Assembly (NCBI RefSeq): GCF_014075995.1
Contig: NZ_CP055153.1
Span: 5,332,001 to 5,396,000 of the forward strand
From: Adhaeribacter radiodurans
Lineage (GTDB): Bacteria; Bacteroidota; Bacteroidia; Cytophagales; Hymenobacteraceae
DNA length: 64,000 bases
Reading direction: 5' to 3'
The notes beneath the pieces are model-generated. The model ran no database searches and was not told where the DNA came from. It saw nothing but the letters and a program-made list of their open reading frames with translations. This document shows positions 46,701-55,700 of this stretch, piece after piece. Position 1 is the stretch's first letter; each line of letters starts with the position of its first letter. Both the position numbers and the translations under genes were made by a program.

Positions 46701-46924
46701 TCATTTCCGTCAACGGCCAGATTAGCGTTATTGCTCCCCACCGCAGAAGAGGCAGTAGCTGCTTTATTCAAGGCCAGGTTAACTGTATTTTGAGCAAATG
46801 CAATCGAGCAAGAGAAAAAGAAGGTGGTGAAAAGCGCATAAATCATAACGGCGAACCAGGTACTTCTAATCTTTCCAGCTACGGCCAGGTACTGTTGAAT
46901 TACCTTAAAAAAAGATTGCTCCAT
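43787..46924 (-). CDS. giant secreted adhesin-like protein: two discoidin, Ig-like, LamG domains, T9SS sorting
   Basis: 1045 residues. Signal peptide in the first 45 (ends SIAFAQ). F5/8 type C (discoidin/CBM32-like) domain 1 at about 50-175; Ig-like at 178-265 (VSLSSPANNAIYNLP); discoidin domain 2 at 266-400 (WLYVDLGDIYSIERVKLTWE); a second Ig-like; then an Ig/PKD-like module with FTTTYYVAAVSPEG; a LamG/concanavalin-type domain at about 560-780 (SLSLWFKT, EWHHVVATLAPSGIKLFIDG); a further Ig-like; and a T9SS type A C-terminus (FYPNPVKTKAILSWSTPLPK). Likely binds glycans or matrix at the cell surface. No catalytic motif found. The gene is single; a 440-bp noncoding gap lies upstream. Confidence 0.88.
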   Translation of the reverse strand: MEQSFFKVIQQYLAVAGKIRSTWFAVMIYALFTTFFFSCSIAFAQNTVNLALNKAATASSAVGSNNANLAVDGNENTRWESNSSDPQWLQVDLGVVQSISRVRLVWENAYGKDYEIQVSDNGTTWSPIQTVTNNNTLINDFAVSANGRYVRVYGTVRGTGYGYSLFELGVYGIDNSPVVSLSSPANNAIYNLPTTILLSATANAASGRTISQVEFYNGTTLLGSTTTAPYTFTWGNPTLGTHTITAKAIDNENAAAFSSPVTITVNALNIALNRPAVASTTNNNGVLASNAFDGNLGTRWESQQGVDSQWLYVDLGDIYSIERVKLTWETAYASNFRIEVSNDASTWTTIASETNPANLGNNLVNDLTGLVGSGRYIRMYGVSRSTQYGYSLWEFEVNGSSGPSVIEAPAPGVTYTAPGNLAVSINAASVTEPISKIELVSDNIVLDTRTTEPFTYTVSLTDLAAGNYNLYARIYDENNSVTNSSVVPVYVVPATSGAFSCGEPVILTASGGTYRWYTVPVGGTPIANTSGTTYTTPILNFTTTYYVAAVSPEGEESQRTPVTANFNSLAQVATTGLTSSYPFNGNPLDATGQGNNGIVHGAILVADRYNRPNSAYSFDGVGDYITTSTSFPTNIEGTNVFSLSLWFKTNTAWGGKMLGLGTSQTGPSSQYDRHIYMTNSGQVVFGIYLDTHKIIKSPEAFNDNEWHHVVATLAPSGIKLFIDGKLEASDESVKKGESYAAPGYWRIGFDNLGGWPDDPTSDYFQGQLDDINIYYSTEISPGDLTSLYGASVDPVNTGETLKLKANYVEGVTYSWTGPNDFTSNLQNPTIPNATAVNAGEYTVVANSGTCSTTPITVTAVVNAPLPVNLILFKANQRAGEVKLQWETAMEVNNKGFIVQRSTDGLLFENIGFVEGACTSRQVQHYTYFDKPVSFEWLYYRLQQIDFDGQIVYSKIITVKTVLISSFSFYPNPVKTKAILSWSTPLPKGTLIKIFDSKGQIILMEHLPGKEQNEYWLNLEELVPGQYYFILEKDDQVIYRSKMLKQ

Positions 46925-47368
46925 ATACGCTCTGCCAGCTTCGATCTAAGAATTAATCGTTTAAAGTAACCTGTTGCTAACCGTTATGATTGTTTGTATT
47001 TTCAAACAGAAAGAATACAATGCCTCTGGTCCTACCCTTGCCATAAAACTATTATTACCGCTTTTCAATTGGATAGCACCTAAAAGTAAGGAATAGTTAA
47101 AATATATAAGCAGTTCAGGTAAACAAACTACTTATAGCATATAAAAAATACAATAATTTATAAATAAGCTTAAAACTTTAAGTTGCCTTTAGGTGACTCC
47201 CTAGCAGAAAATAGATTTAATAATTAGTATTAGTAAATCATATAGATGAATTTACTAAAGGAGAACTTCTTATAATAAATTTTATGTACAAGAGCAATTA
47301 AAACGAATAGGCCTAACTAGCTTTTGCTCTACCCTAATTACTATTATTTTTAAAGCAGCCCTAATTAA
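46925..47368. other. AT-rich intergenic region
   Basis: No ORF or hairpin of note. It separates the adhesin-like gene from the LysR gene stop. Confidence 0.4.
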
Positions 47369-48280
47369 CTACTTGCCGCTTTGGGCAACTTCTTCCTCTA
47401 TCAGAGCCATAAAGGAATCAATTAATTTGGATTTGTAATCCGCATTGATGCACACACTCACACCGGTTTTAATTTTTACATCTGTAAGCGGAATATATCG
47501 GATTTGCCCGATTTGCAGTTTCTGGAAAGATGAAGGACAGACGGAAATACCCAGGTTGGCTTCCACTAAGTTCACAATAGTTTGCCATTCGTTGGCTTCC
47601 TGGCCAATCTGCGGAGCAAGCTGTGCCGCTTTAAAAATAGTCTGGAGCTTATCATACAATTTAGGTGCGATGAATTGCGGAAACAACACAAATGACTCTT
47701 TTTCCAAATCCTTCAACTTAAGTTGTTTCTTATGGGCCAAAGGATGCCTGCCAGATAGCGCCGCCACAAAATGTTCCTGCTGCATGGGCCGGCAAGAAAT
47801 ACCCGTTGTTGTTGTCGGTTCCCGGATAAAGCCTACGTCCAGGGTTCCGTTTTTTAATTCGGCCAGTTGAGCCGCCGGGGAAAGTTCGCGCAGCGAGAAC
47901 TCGGCGTGTGGGTAGGCTTGCCGGTGTTTTTGTATTAATTCCGGAACGCCGCAAAAAATAGTAGAAGAGGTAAAGCCTATATTTAAAACGCCTGCTTCGC
48001 CCCGGTTAATTCGTCTGATTTTATCAACTATGTGTTTAGTAGTATTTAGTAATTTTAAGGCTTCGGGCAGTAAGGCTTCGCCGCTTTCGGTGAGGGCAAT
48101 ACGCCGGTTACTGCGGTCGAACAACTTACCACCCATTTTCCTCTCCAATTTTTGCATGGCTAAGCTTAACGGCGGCTGCTCAATGCCAATGCGCTTGGCT
48201 GCCAAGCCAAAGTGCTTTTCTTCGGCTACTACGGTAAAGTAATACAGCACTTTCAAGTCTATATCTGGCTTTACATCCAT
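47369..48280 (-). CDS. LysR-family transcriptional regulator
   Basis: 303 residues with an N-terminal helix-turn-helix (LYYFTVVAEEKHFGLAAKRI then GIEQPPLSLAMQKLE, about 10-45) and a substrate-binding domain (about 95-300, GVLNIGFTSSTIFCGVPELI, LDVGFIREP). It belongs to the benzoate/CatR-like subgroup by its GIEQPPLS and LDVGF segments. Divergent from an outer-membrane receptor with only 93 bp between starts, so it probably controls that gene. Confidence 0.9.
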   Translation of the reverse strand: MDVKPDIDLKVLYYFTVVAEEKHFGLAAKRIGIEQPPLSLAMQKLERKMGGKLFDRSNRRIALTESGEALLPEALKLLNTTKHIVDKIRRINRGEAGVLNIGFTSSTIFCGVPELIQKHRQAYPHAEFSLRELSPAAQLAELKNGTLDVGFIREPTTTTGISCRPMQQEHFVAALSGRHPLAHKKQLKLKDLEKESFVLFPQFIAPKLYDKLQTIFKAAQLAPQIGQEANEWQTIVNLVEANLGISVCPSSFQKLQIGQIRYIPLTDVKIKTGVSVCINADYKSKLIDSFMALIEEEVAQSGK

Positions 48281-48338
48281 ATATTTTTTATATCAAATGG
48301 TAAGCTAAAGTATATTTTTTAAATAATTATTCAAGCTT

Positions 48339-48346
48339 TATTTTTG
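48339..48346 (+). promoter_or_regulatory. candidate -7 element of the outer-membrane receptor gene
   Basis: TATTTTTG fits TAnnTTTG. It overlaps a possible TTG start at 48344, which favours the ATG at 48374 as the true start. Located in the LysR-receptor divergent region. Confidence 0.4.
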
Positions 48347-48373
48347 AATTATAAAATTTTAAGATTGAGTGAT

Positions 48374-50815
48374 ATGGGCAGCAAGGTTACTAAGCTGATT
48401 CTGGCTTTATTTTTAGGTCTGGGGCAATTAGGATGGGCGCAGGAAACGCCTTGGCGGTTAGAATTAAGGGGCCAGGTGATGGGGCTGCAAAACAAACCGG
48501 TGAGCGGCGCCAACATTCAGGTAACCAAGGAGCCGGCTGGCACCTTGGTAAAAGTAGAAGTTTCGGATTTTGAAGGTCGCTTTGTGGTTCAAAATTTAGC
48601 TGTTGGCACGTACAAAGTAGTAATAACCCATTTTGATTTTGCGGTATACCAATCAGCGGTTATACCATTAGAGAAAAATGTTGATTTAGGGGTAATAAAC
48701 CTTTCCGAGAGAGCAACCACTTTAAAGGAAGTAGATGTAGTAGGCAAGAAACCCTTTATTGAGCAACAGTTTGATAAAACTGTTTTAAACGTAGAAAACA
48801 GCATTACGGCTGCCGGCAACACGGTTTTGGAAGTACTCGAAAAAGCCCCCGGCGTAAACGTAGACCAGAACGATAACATTAGTATGCGCGGCCGTCCGGG
48901 TGTAATCGTGATGATTGATGGGAAACGGGTACCCATGTCGGGCACCGAACTGGCTAATATGCTGCGGGGCTTATCAGCGAATTCAGTAGAAAAAATTGAT
49001 TTAATTACTAATCCATCGGCCAAATACGAGGCTGCTGGTAATGCGGGCATTATAGATATCCGGTTAAAGAAAGACAAACGCATGGGCACCAACGGTACCC
49101 TTACTTCGTCGTTCGGGCACGGCAAGTACGAAAAATCCAACCAAGGCGTGCAGGTAAACCACCGGGGTAAGAAAATAAACTTATTTGCCAGTTACAATTA
49201 CGTGCACCGAAGCGAACTATCTAAGTTAGATATTTACCGGGAGTTTTTCGAAGGTCTAACCTATATTGGTGCCTACGACCAGAAAAACAACTTCGGCTTT
49301 ATCTTAAATAACCATTCTGCCCGGGTGGGTATGGATTATTACGTATCCCCCAAGACCATTGTGGGGGTGGTAGTAAACGGGTTTGCGAACGATATTAACC
49401 GCACCACCGACAATAAGGCCGGAGTGCTGGATGAACAGCATCAGCCTGCCTCGTCGTTCCTGACGAAGGCTATTACCGGCACTAACCGGTATAATGGTTC
49501 GGCTAACCTTAACTTGAAACATACCCTCGACAGCTTGGGCCGGGAAATTTCCGCCGACTTTGATTATATTTCTTATAAAACCACCGATATCCAGGATTAT
49601 ACTACTAACTATTTTAACCTGCAAAACGAACCTACCCGTTCGCCTTATTTATTGTACGGCGATTTAGACGGAGATTTAATTATTCAATCGGCGAAAGTAG
49701 ATTATACTCAACCGCTAAAAGGTATCAAAGGGAAACTAGAAGCCGGCCTGAAAAGCAGTTCGGTAAAAGCCGATAACAATTTACAGTTCCTCGACCGCAG
49801 TAACAACGGCAACGTGCTGGACCCAAGCAAAAGCAACCATTTTATTTATAAAGAAAACATTAACGCGGCTTACCTTAATGCCTCTAAAAAATGGAGCAAA
49901 GCCAGTTTACAGCTAGGCTTGCGGGTCGAAAATACCATTGCAGATGGCAAGCAACTTTCCGATGGGCAAGAGTTTAACCGGAATTATACCCAATTATTTC
50001 CGAGTGCCTTTGTGGGCTATACCGTTAACAAAATGCACGACCTGGGCTTGTCGCTGAGCCGCCGCATAGACCGGCCTACTTATAACCAGCTAAACCCATT
50101 CAAGTATTTCCTGGACCCCAGTACGTACTCTACCGGTAATCCTTTCCTAAAGCCGCAATTAACGTATTCGGTGGAGTTTACGCATACTATCAAGCAAAAA
50201 ATTACAACCAAATACTCCTACAGCCGCACCACCGATAACATTATTTCGGTTCTCTCACCCGATCCGGAACTAGACAAAGTGGTAATACAAACCGATCGCA
50301 ACCTGGCTAAGTATAATTATTACGGTATAAACCTGTCCGTGCCGGCTTCCATTGGCAATTGGTTTAATAGCGTAACTAATGCATCGTTTTATTATGGTTT
50401 GTACCAGGGTAATTTAGCAAATACCAATCTACGGAACGGTCGGCCTACGTTTAATATTAACTCCAATAACACTTTTGTGCTAAACAAAGACTGGACTGCC
50501 GAGGTAACCGGGGAATATCAAGCTCGGGAAATCTACGGATTCCTGGATATTAAACCTATCTGGTTTGTTACCGGGGGCATTCAAAAGCAACTCTGGCAGA
50601 AAAAGGCGAATGTGAAATTAAACGTAACCGATGCTTTTTACACGAACAAAGTCCGGGCAATTACTGCGCTTACCGGTTACACCGAACGCTTTTTTCAACG
50701 GCGCGATTCGCGGGTAGCCACCATTAGCTTTACGTACCAGTTTGGTCAAAGCCAGGCGGCTCCCGCACGGCGGCGCTCCGGGGGTGCCGAAGATGAAAAA
50801 AGGCGTGCAGGTTAA
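48374..50815 (+). CDS. outer-membrane receptor with carboxypeptidase-like and barrel domains
   Basis: From ATG 48374 the protein has 813 residues: signal peptide (ends LGWAQ), carboxypeptidase regulatory-like domain (about 25-115), plug region (about 120-230, MRGRPGVIVMIDGKRVPM; KIDLITNPSAKYEAAGNAGI), then a beta-barrel of the outer membrane protein beta-barrel family 3 type, and a low-complexity basic tail (SQAAPARRRSGGAEDEKRRA). The terminal tail replaces the usual aromatic end, which comes just before as TISFTYQFG. Such receptors take up ligands or peptides with TonB. Divergently arranged with LysR. TTG at 48344 is an alternative start but overlaps the promoter candidate. Confidence 0.85.
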   Translation: MGSKVTKLILALFLGLGQLGWAQETPWRLELRGQVMGLQNKPVSGANIQVTKEPAGTLVKVEVSDFEGRFVVQNLAVGTYKVVITHFDFAVYQSAVIPLEKNVDLGVINLSERATTLKEVDVVGKKPFIEQQFDKTVLNVENSITAAGNTVLEVLEKAPGVNVDQNDNISMRGRPGVIVMIDGKRVPMSGTELANMLRGLSANSVEKIDLITNPSAKYEAAGNAGIIDIRLKKDKRMGTNGTLTSSFGHGKYEKSNQGVQVNHRGKKINLFASYNYVHRSELSKLDIYREFFEGLTYIGAYDQKNNFGFILNNHSARVGMDYYVSPKTIVGVVVNGFANDINRTTDNKAGVLDEQHQPASSFLTKAITGTNRYNGSANLNLKHTLDSLGREISADFDYISYKTTDIQDYTTNYFNLQNEPTRSPYLLYGDLDGDLIIQSAKVDYTQPLKGIKGKLEAGLKSSSVKADNNLQFLDRSNNGNVLDPSKSNHFIYKENINAAYLNASKKWSKASLQLGLRVENTIADGKQLSDGQEFNRNYTQLFPSAFVGYTVNKMHDLGLSLSRRIDRPTYNQLNPFKYFLDPSTYSTGNPFLKPQLTYSVEFTHTIKQKITTKYSYSRTTDNIISVLSPDPELDKVVIQTDRNLAKYNYYGINLSVPASIGNWFNSVTNASFYYGLYQGNLANTNLRNGRPTFNINSNNTFVLNKDWTAEVTGEYQAREIYGFLDIKPIWFVTGGIQKQLWQKKANVKLNVTDAFYTNKVRAITALTGYTERFFQRRDSRVATISFTYQFGQSQAAPARRRSGGAEDEKRRAG

Positions 50816-50862
50816 TAAACTCAGAGAATATAAGATAAAGATAGATAAGCCTTTAAATTTAC

Positions 50863-51504
50863 TTAAAGTTGTGCTTTTACTAGCTCGGCTACTACCTTAC
50901 GCCCTCCCTGGTTCATGTGTAATCTATCTGCCTGAAAGTATTGCTGATTTAAAACGGAATCAAATTCTCCTATTCGCTTATCAGCCGCTAAATCTACTAA
51001 AGCATCTGCTCCAATCAACTTATAATTAGCTCGTAACCAGCTATTAAATTTAAGTCTTTCCGTTTCTATCTGTTGGTGTACCGGGGCGTATTTTGGAATC
51101 TGACTAGCGGTAAGAGTAAAGGCAAATGTACGGATAGAGTACCGATCAGATTTTTGGTGGTAAATAGTTATTCTTTCAATTAATGAATCGGCATTTACCC
51201 CTAAATGCAAGTCGTTTATGCCTGCCCAAACCATAAGCATGGTATTGCTGAATTTATACCTGGCGATAATCTGACCGTTTTGATCTTGCAACATTTGGTC
51301 TACGGTTTGGCCGTTTTTCGCATAGTTCTGCCAGCCCGAATAGCCCGACCATAATTGCTCTTTTAACAGCAACGGCCATTCGGTACCACCATCCGCAGGG
51401 TTGGGCGCAGTCATACTATCTCCGTCAAAAACAATAGTGCGCATAAACCTATTTTCACAAGCGGAACAGAGTACTAGCAGAAGGAAGAAAACACACTTTT
51501 TCAT
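50863..51504 (-). CDS. SGNH/GDSL hydrolase lipoprotein
   Basis: 213 residues with a lipobox VLCSAC (C16). The SGNH blocks are visible: block I FDGDSMT (S30), block III GINDLH (N), and block V DRLHMN (D and H). Probably an esterase acting on acylated polysaccharide or lipid in the periplasm or on the cell surface. Convergent with the receptor gene 47 bp away. The short C-terminus is complete. Confidence 0.85.
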   Translation of the reverse strand: MKKCVFFLLLVLCSACENRFMRTIVFDGDSMTAPNPADGGTEWPLLLKEQLWSGYSGWQNYAKNGQTVDQMLQDQNGQIIARYKFSNTMLMVWAGINDLHLGVNADSLIERITIYHQKSDRYSIRTFAFTLTASQIPKYAPVHQQIETERLKFNSWLRANYKLIGADALVDLAADKRIGEFDSVLNQQYFQADRLHMNQGGRKVVAELVKAQL

Positions 51505-51877
51505 AGGCTAAAATTATAGGTTATACTTTATACGCGTGTTTATTCATATAGAAACCTATCTGTTTTTACATCCTTGGTTCCTCTACTCATTTTGTAAACT
51601 ATTCTCGGTTTGCCAGGCGCTCTGATTTTGTAAAGCTTTGTTACTGTACAAAGTAACAATCCTTACTGCTAATTCTAGTTCCTGCCTTCGAAAGCTTTAG
51701 GGTATTTTTTATATTTTTTTCACCTACTATTTTCGTAGAATTCTCTATTATAAAATACTTTTAACTATTATTAGGAAGTAAACTTCTCCATCCTAAAAAA
51801 AGTAAAAAAGGCATCACCGCCACTCTGGACAGCTAGCGTAAATACTACAATGCCTTTTGAATTTATGAATTAAGAAT
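51505..51877. other. intergenic region
   Basis: AT-rich; a wide-loop inverted repeat AAAAGGCAT / ATGCCTTTT spans about 51806-51858, just before the next gene. No other structure. Confidence 0.35.
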
Positions 51878-52168
51878 ATGAAAGTAGCCTTTTACTTATT
51901 ACAAGAACCTTTAGATGATTACCTGTATGGTTTTGAAAATAAGGGGCTACATTTATCTATTCTAAAAAAAGTAAATGGCGTGGTTTTCTACCTTCCTTAC
52001 ACTCCCACCAAAGGCATGTTAGTGGATTTAGCAAGGTTTAATAAAGTTTTTGGGTTTAGTAAAGCAGAATTAGAGTTTCTAAGAGATAAAGGGTATTATA
52101 TTGTATGTGACCTAAATATGACACCAGAATATTTAGAATTACTATTAACAGTTAGGGAGGAAGATTAA
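51878..52168 (+). CDS. hypothetical protein, 96 aa
   Basis: Soluble, mixed alpha/beta, no motif recognised. Balanced codon use, a starting ATG after an AT-rich gap and a terminator 100 bp downstream support a real gene. Not related to the nearby 73-residue protein. Confidence 0.55.
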   Translation: MKVAFYLLQEPLDDYLYGFENKGLHLSILKKVNGVVFYLPYTPTKGMLVDLARFNKVFGFSKAELEFLRDKGYYIVCDLNMTPEYLELLLTVREED

Positions 52169-52268
52169 ACTTTTACAAATTCCTTTAATCCCTAAACCAA
52201 CGGGATTTGTTGAAATAATAAATGACGGAAGTAGATCAGAAAGATTAAAAGCGTAGTTAATATAAAGT

Positions 52269-52299
52269 AAAGCCCCTTGCTATACGCGAGAGGCTTTTT
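52269..52299. terminator. terminator between convergent small genes
   Basis: AAAGCCCCTTGC / GCGAGAGGCTTT imperfect stem, TATAC loop, T-run following on the plus strand. Confidence 0.6.
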
Positions 52300-52306
52300 G
52301 GATCGG

Positions 52307-52528
52307 TTACGCTTTAGGTATAATTTCCCATTCTACAGTAAAAGGCAGTAATTCCCCATCTATAAGTTCAGGGAAACCGCTTATTATCTCAATTTCGTCC
52401 TTTTCCGGCCTGGCACCTGTTACAGCCTCAGCTTCAACACAAAGCTTGGTTAGTACATCTTCTCTCAGTAGTTGGGGACTTCTCACGTAAGCTTCCGAAT
52501 TATTAATTACAATTGTTGTGGTATACAT
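52307..52528 (-). CDS. hypothetical protein, 73 aa
   Basis: Small acidic protein with alternating beta-like hydrophobics (TTTIVINNSEAYVRSP; LPFTVEWEIIP). Not recognised. Convergent with the 96-residue gene and sharing the terminator. Probably real because the frame is tight between terminator and AT-rich upstream DNA. Confidence 0.5.
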   Translation of the reverse strand: MYTTTIVINNSEAYVRSPQLLREDVLTKLCVEAEAVTGARPEKDEIEIISGFPELIDGELLPFTVEWEIIPKA

Positions 52529-52872
52529 AGGTTAAAATTAAGTAAATCTAACAAATACCTTCTTTCGTCTTTTTTGATATATCGGTTTAATTAAAAGAAA
52601 AAATAAATTTAAATTACTGACATACAATACATTATTTTAATTGGCTTTGGAGCTTTATAAACAAGCCAGAATGTTCCTTTTGTAAATACCCTAGTATTAC
52701 TTATCAATGCTTTCCTATAGCTATAATGGTACTCATTTAACTTAAACCTTTTACTAAACGGCGTAACTAATGACTAAATGTTTCTTTTGCCGGTTTCAGG
52801 TTTTTAGCTAAGCAGGGAGTATTTTGGTAATTTTTTATGGTTTTCTGTATCTTCCGGCAGGAGGTCATCTTT
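52529..52872. other. AT-rich divergent intergenic region
   Basis: No ORF. AGGAGGTC at 52857-52864, 8 bp before ATG 52873, is an unusually good Shine-Dalgarno site for this genome. Confidence 0.4.
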
Positions 52873-54801
52873 ATGAAATATTATTACTTTCTGCTGCTTT
52901 ATTTATTTTGTATGGGCTGCCAAAAACCTGGGCGGCAAAGTTCTTCTCTTTTAACTAATAAATTTAACGATACTACTTTACAAACTATTTACACGGCCCA
53001 GGACGAACGGCAAACTTCTGTTTTACTGCCTTACTTAACCCACGCAGATGCCAGTTACCGGCAAGAAGCCGCCCAGGCATTTGCTTCCGTGCAAGACTCG
53101 CAGGCAATTACTTCCCTTACTCCGTTACTTACCGATCCGGAATCGACGGTACGGCGGGCAGCGGCTTACGCTTTAGGGCAGACCGGAAAAGCTTCGGTAG
53201 AGGAAATTCTGCAAGCTGCTATTGAAAAAGAAACTGTGGCGGCAGTAAACGCGGAGTTATTAGAAGCACTAGGTAAATGTGCCACCCAAAAAGGTTTGGA
53301 GACTTTAGTAAAATATGATTTTCCGGACCCTATAGTGCAAGCAGGCCAGGCCTGGGGTATTTACCGGGCCCACTCTCGTCCATTACAATTCAAAACTGCC
53401 CTACCTAAAATAATTAGCTTATTAAGTTCTCCCAGCCCAGAAACCAGGTTAGCAGCCAGTCATTTTTTAGCCCGGACGACAAAGCTAGATATAACGCCGC
53501 ATACCGAAGCCGTTTTAACAGCTGTTCAAATTGATCCGAGCCCGGAAGTACGCATGGCCGCCGCGCTGGCATTAAGTAAATCTAAAGCAACCCATTTACC
53601 CGAAGAGGTAGCGGGAATAATGGAAACCGAGCCCGATTACCGGGTGCGATTAAATTCGCTTCGGGCTTTAACCAACCAGGTTTGGATTTTGGTAAAACCA
53701 ATAGTATGGCGCGCCTTAACCGACAAAAATATAAATGTTGCCCTTACCGCCGCCGACCTAATTGCCGGCAAATCTACTCCCGAAGAAGCGCCCGAGTTAT
53801 TACAAAAAGCCGAACAAACTTTACGCTGGCGGGTACGAGCTAGTTTATTGGCAACCGCTATGAAGCAACATCCGGATAAAAAACAGGTTTTAAGCAGCAT
53901 CCAGGAACGTTACCAACAAACCAACAATTTTTACGAAAAAGCTGCTTTACTAAGTGCAGCCGCAAAAGATATAGCAGGCGCCAGTTTTGTGGAGCAGGAA
54001 ACATTTGCCGCTCAGATACCGGTTGTACGCACTTACGGCATAGAAGCCTTAACTCAACTTCGCAGCGAGAAAAATTTTCCATCGAATCAAAAAAAGCACT
54101 TTGCCAACTTATTTCAACGGACCATTTCTTCCGGCGATATAGCCGCCGTAGGAATTACAGCTGGCATTCTGCGACAACCCGAATTAAATTTTAAAGCGGA
54201 TTTTACGAATACAAGCTTCTTAAAAACGGCCTTAGATAAATTAGTCTTACCCCGCGATAACGAAGCGTACCAGGAAGTTGCGAAAACCGTAGCTTATTTT
54301 GAAGGGAAACCAGAACCTGCTGCCCCTAAAAACCCTTTTTCGCACCCCATAGATTGGAATTTAGTAAAAAGTATTCCGGCAAACCAGAAAGTGGCCATTC
54401 AAACAAACCGGGGAGAAGTAATACTGCAGTTATTTGTGGAACAAGCCCCGGGTACCGTTGCTAATTTCGTGCTGCTAGCGCGCAACGGCTTTTTTAACGA
54501 CAAAAACTTTCACCGGGTAGTCCCCAACTTTGTCATACAAGGTGGTGACCCGCGCGGCGATGGTTGGGGCGGTAGGGATTATGCTATTCGCTCGGAGTTT
54601 GCCAATCTACGTTACCGCGAAGGCTTTGTGGGGATGGCCTCGGCGGGTAAAGACACCGAAAGTTGCCAATGGTTTATTACCCACTCTCCTACCCCCCACC
54701 TTGATGGCCGCTATACCATTTTCGCTAAGGTAGTAAAAGGATTAGAAGTATTGCCCTTGTTAGAAGTGGGAGATAAAATTATAGAAGTTAGAATGCAGTA
54801 A
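52873..54801 (+). CDS. HEAT-repeat lipoprotein fused to a cyclophilin peptidyl-prolyl isomerase
   Basis: Read from ATG 52873 (642 residues) the N-terminus is a lipoprotein signal FCMGC (C16). Residues about 35-480 consist of helical HEAT-like repeats (DASYRQEAAQAFASVQDSQA; PESTVRRAAAYALGQTG; PSPEVRMAAALALSKSK). Residues about 500-640 form a cyclophilin domain (RGEVILQLFVEQAPGTVANF, FHRVVPNFVIQGGDPRG, GMASAGKDTESCQWFI, HLDGRYTIFAKV). It should be membrane anchored and help fold or assemble periplasmic or outer-membrane proteins. The upstream ATG at 52837 would bury the signal, whereas 52873 has an AGGAGG site 8 bp ahead. Terminator follows. Confidence 0.9.
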   Translation: MKYYYFLLLYLFCMGCQKPGRQSSSLLTNKFNDTTLQTIYTAQDERQTSVLLPYLTHADASYRQEAAQAFASVQDSQAITSLTPLLTDPESTVRRAAAYALGQTGKASVEEILQAAIEKETVAAVNAELLEALGKCATQKGLETLVKYDFPDPIVQAGQAWGIYRAHSRPLQFKTALPKIISLLSSPSPETRLAASHFLARTTKLDITPHTEAVLTAVQIDPSPEVRMAAALALSKSKATHLPEEVAGIMETEPDYRVRLNSLRALTNQVWILVKPIVWRALTDKNINVALTAADLIAGKSTPEEAPELLQKAEQTLRWRVRASLLATAMKQHPDKKQVLSSIQERYQQTNNFYEKAALLSAAAKDIAGASFVEQETFAAQIPVVRTYGIEALTQLRSEKNFPSNQKKHFANLFQRTISSGDIAAVGITAGILRQPELNFKADFTNTSFLKTALDKLVLPRDNEAYQEVAKTVAYFEGKPEPAAPKNPFSHPIDWNLVKSIPANQKVAIQTNRGEVILQLFVEQAPGTVANFVLLARNGFFNDKNFHRVVPNFVIQGGDPRGDGWGGRDYAIRSEFANLRYREGFVGMASAGKDTESCQWFITHSPTPHLDGRYTIFAKVVKGLEVLPLLEVGDKIIEVRMQ

Positions 54802-54891
54802 CCGATTAGAATTCTAAGTTGTAACAAACTAAAAATATAATTTTCATTATAAAAAGTTTACCTGCATCATTTTGAATTTTTTCCAGAATAA

Positions 54892-54923
54892 ATAAGGGAG
54901 ACCAGTAGAATTGGCCTCCCTTA
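54892..54923. terminator. terminator between cyclophilin and YceI genes
   Basis: ATAAGGGAG(A)CCA / TGG(C)CTCCCTTAT stem with a 7-nt loop, between two convergent genes. Confidence 0.7.
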
Positions 54924-54962
54924 TAGGTTAAAAAACAGAAAAGTAAAAAATTAAGGTATTAT

Positions 54963-55625
54963 TTAAGCTTTACGATCGCTTTTAGCAACTAAATTAAATT
55001 TAACGGTAAAGTCGTCGTAAATAGCTTTATCGGCGATATTCGGGAAAAAGCTCTTAGAGTTATATTTAATATCCCAGTTAGTACGATTTAAAGTAGCCGT
55101 ACCAACAGCGGTAGCCACTCCATCTTTCACGCTAACAGTAGCCGGAAAAGAAACAGGCTTGGTAATTCCTTTGATTGTTAAATCACCGTTAACGGTAGCA
55201 TTAGCCGCTCCGGCAGCAGCTCCTTTAAGAGGAGTAACGCTGGTAATTTTTAAAGTACCGGTTGGGTGTTTTTCCGTAGAAAAGAAATCATCAGATTTTA
55301 AGTGACCTAATAATTTTTGCTTATAACCTTCATCGGTCAGGTCTTTATTCGTAATAGAATTCATGTCGATTAAAACAGTACCGCTCACAATTCTATTGCC
55401 ATTTACTAATATATCGCCTTTAGAAATAGCAATGTTGCCGGTATGTTCGCCGGTAACTTTTTTACCATTCCACTCCAGGTTACTTTGAGAAGTTTCTACT
55501 TTATAAACGGTAGCTGCTTTTACGGCTTTGGTAGTTTTAGCAGCAGAAGCTAAGGCTTGAGCCGAAGCAGCATTGGCAAAAAATAAACTAGCAACAACAG
55601 CAACTGATAATAATGTCTTTTTCAT
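54963..55625 (-). CDS. YceI-family periplasmic protein
   Basis: 220 residues with a cleavable signal (about 1-22, FFANAASAQ). The mature part is the lipocalin-like YceI fold (TVYKVETSQSNLEWNGKKVT at the start, LKSDDFFSTEKHPTGTLKIT, and LTIKGITKPVSFPATVSV). The family binds polyprenoid or other hydrophobic molecules in the periplasm; several members respond to stress or acid. Lies 75 bp downstream of the marR gene on the same strand, so it is probably under its control. Confidence 0.9.
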   Translation of the reverse strand: MKKTLLSVAVVASLFFANAASAQALASAAKTTKAVKAATVYKVETSQSNLEWNGKKVTGEHTGNIAISKGDILVNGNRIVSGTVLIDMNSITNKDLTDEGYKQKLLGHLKSDDFFSTEKHPTGTLKITSVTPLKGAAAGAANATVNGDLTIKGITKPVSFPATVSVKDGVATAVGTATLNRTNWDIKYNSKSFFPNIADKAIYDDFTVKFNLVAKSDRKA

Positions 55626-55700
55626 GATTAATTTAAAATACTAAGGTTGATAAGATTCTATTTTTAATTTTAAGGTGTAAATAATTGGTTTTATTTAGTT

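Noticed and set aside
47445-47870. 141-residue ORF antisense to the LysR gene
   Set aside because: Shadow of a clear coding region.
48589-49140. 183-residue ORF antisense to the outer-membrane receptor
   Set aside because: Lies wholly within a strongly supported gene; no domain pattern.
50742-51029. 95-residue plus-strand ORF
   Set aside because: Overlaps the end of the receptor gene and the start of the convergent SGNH gene in wrong frames.
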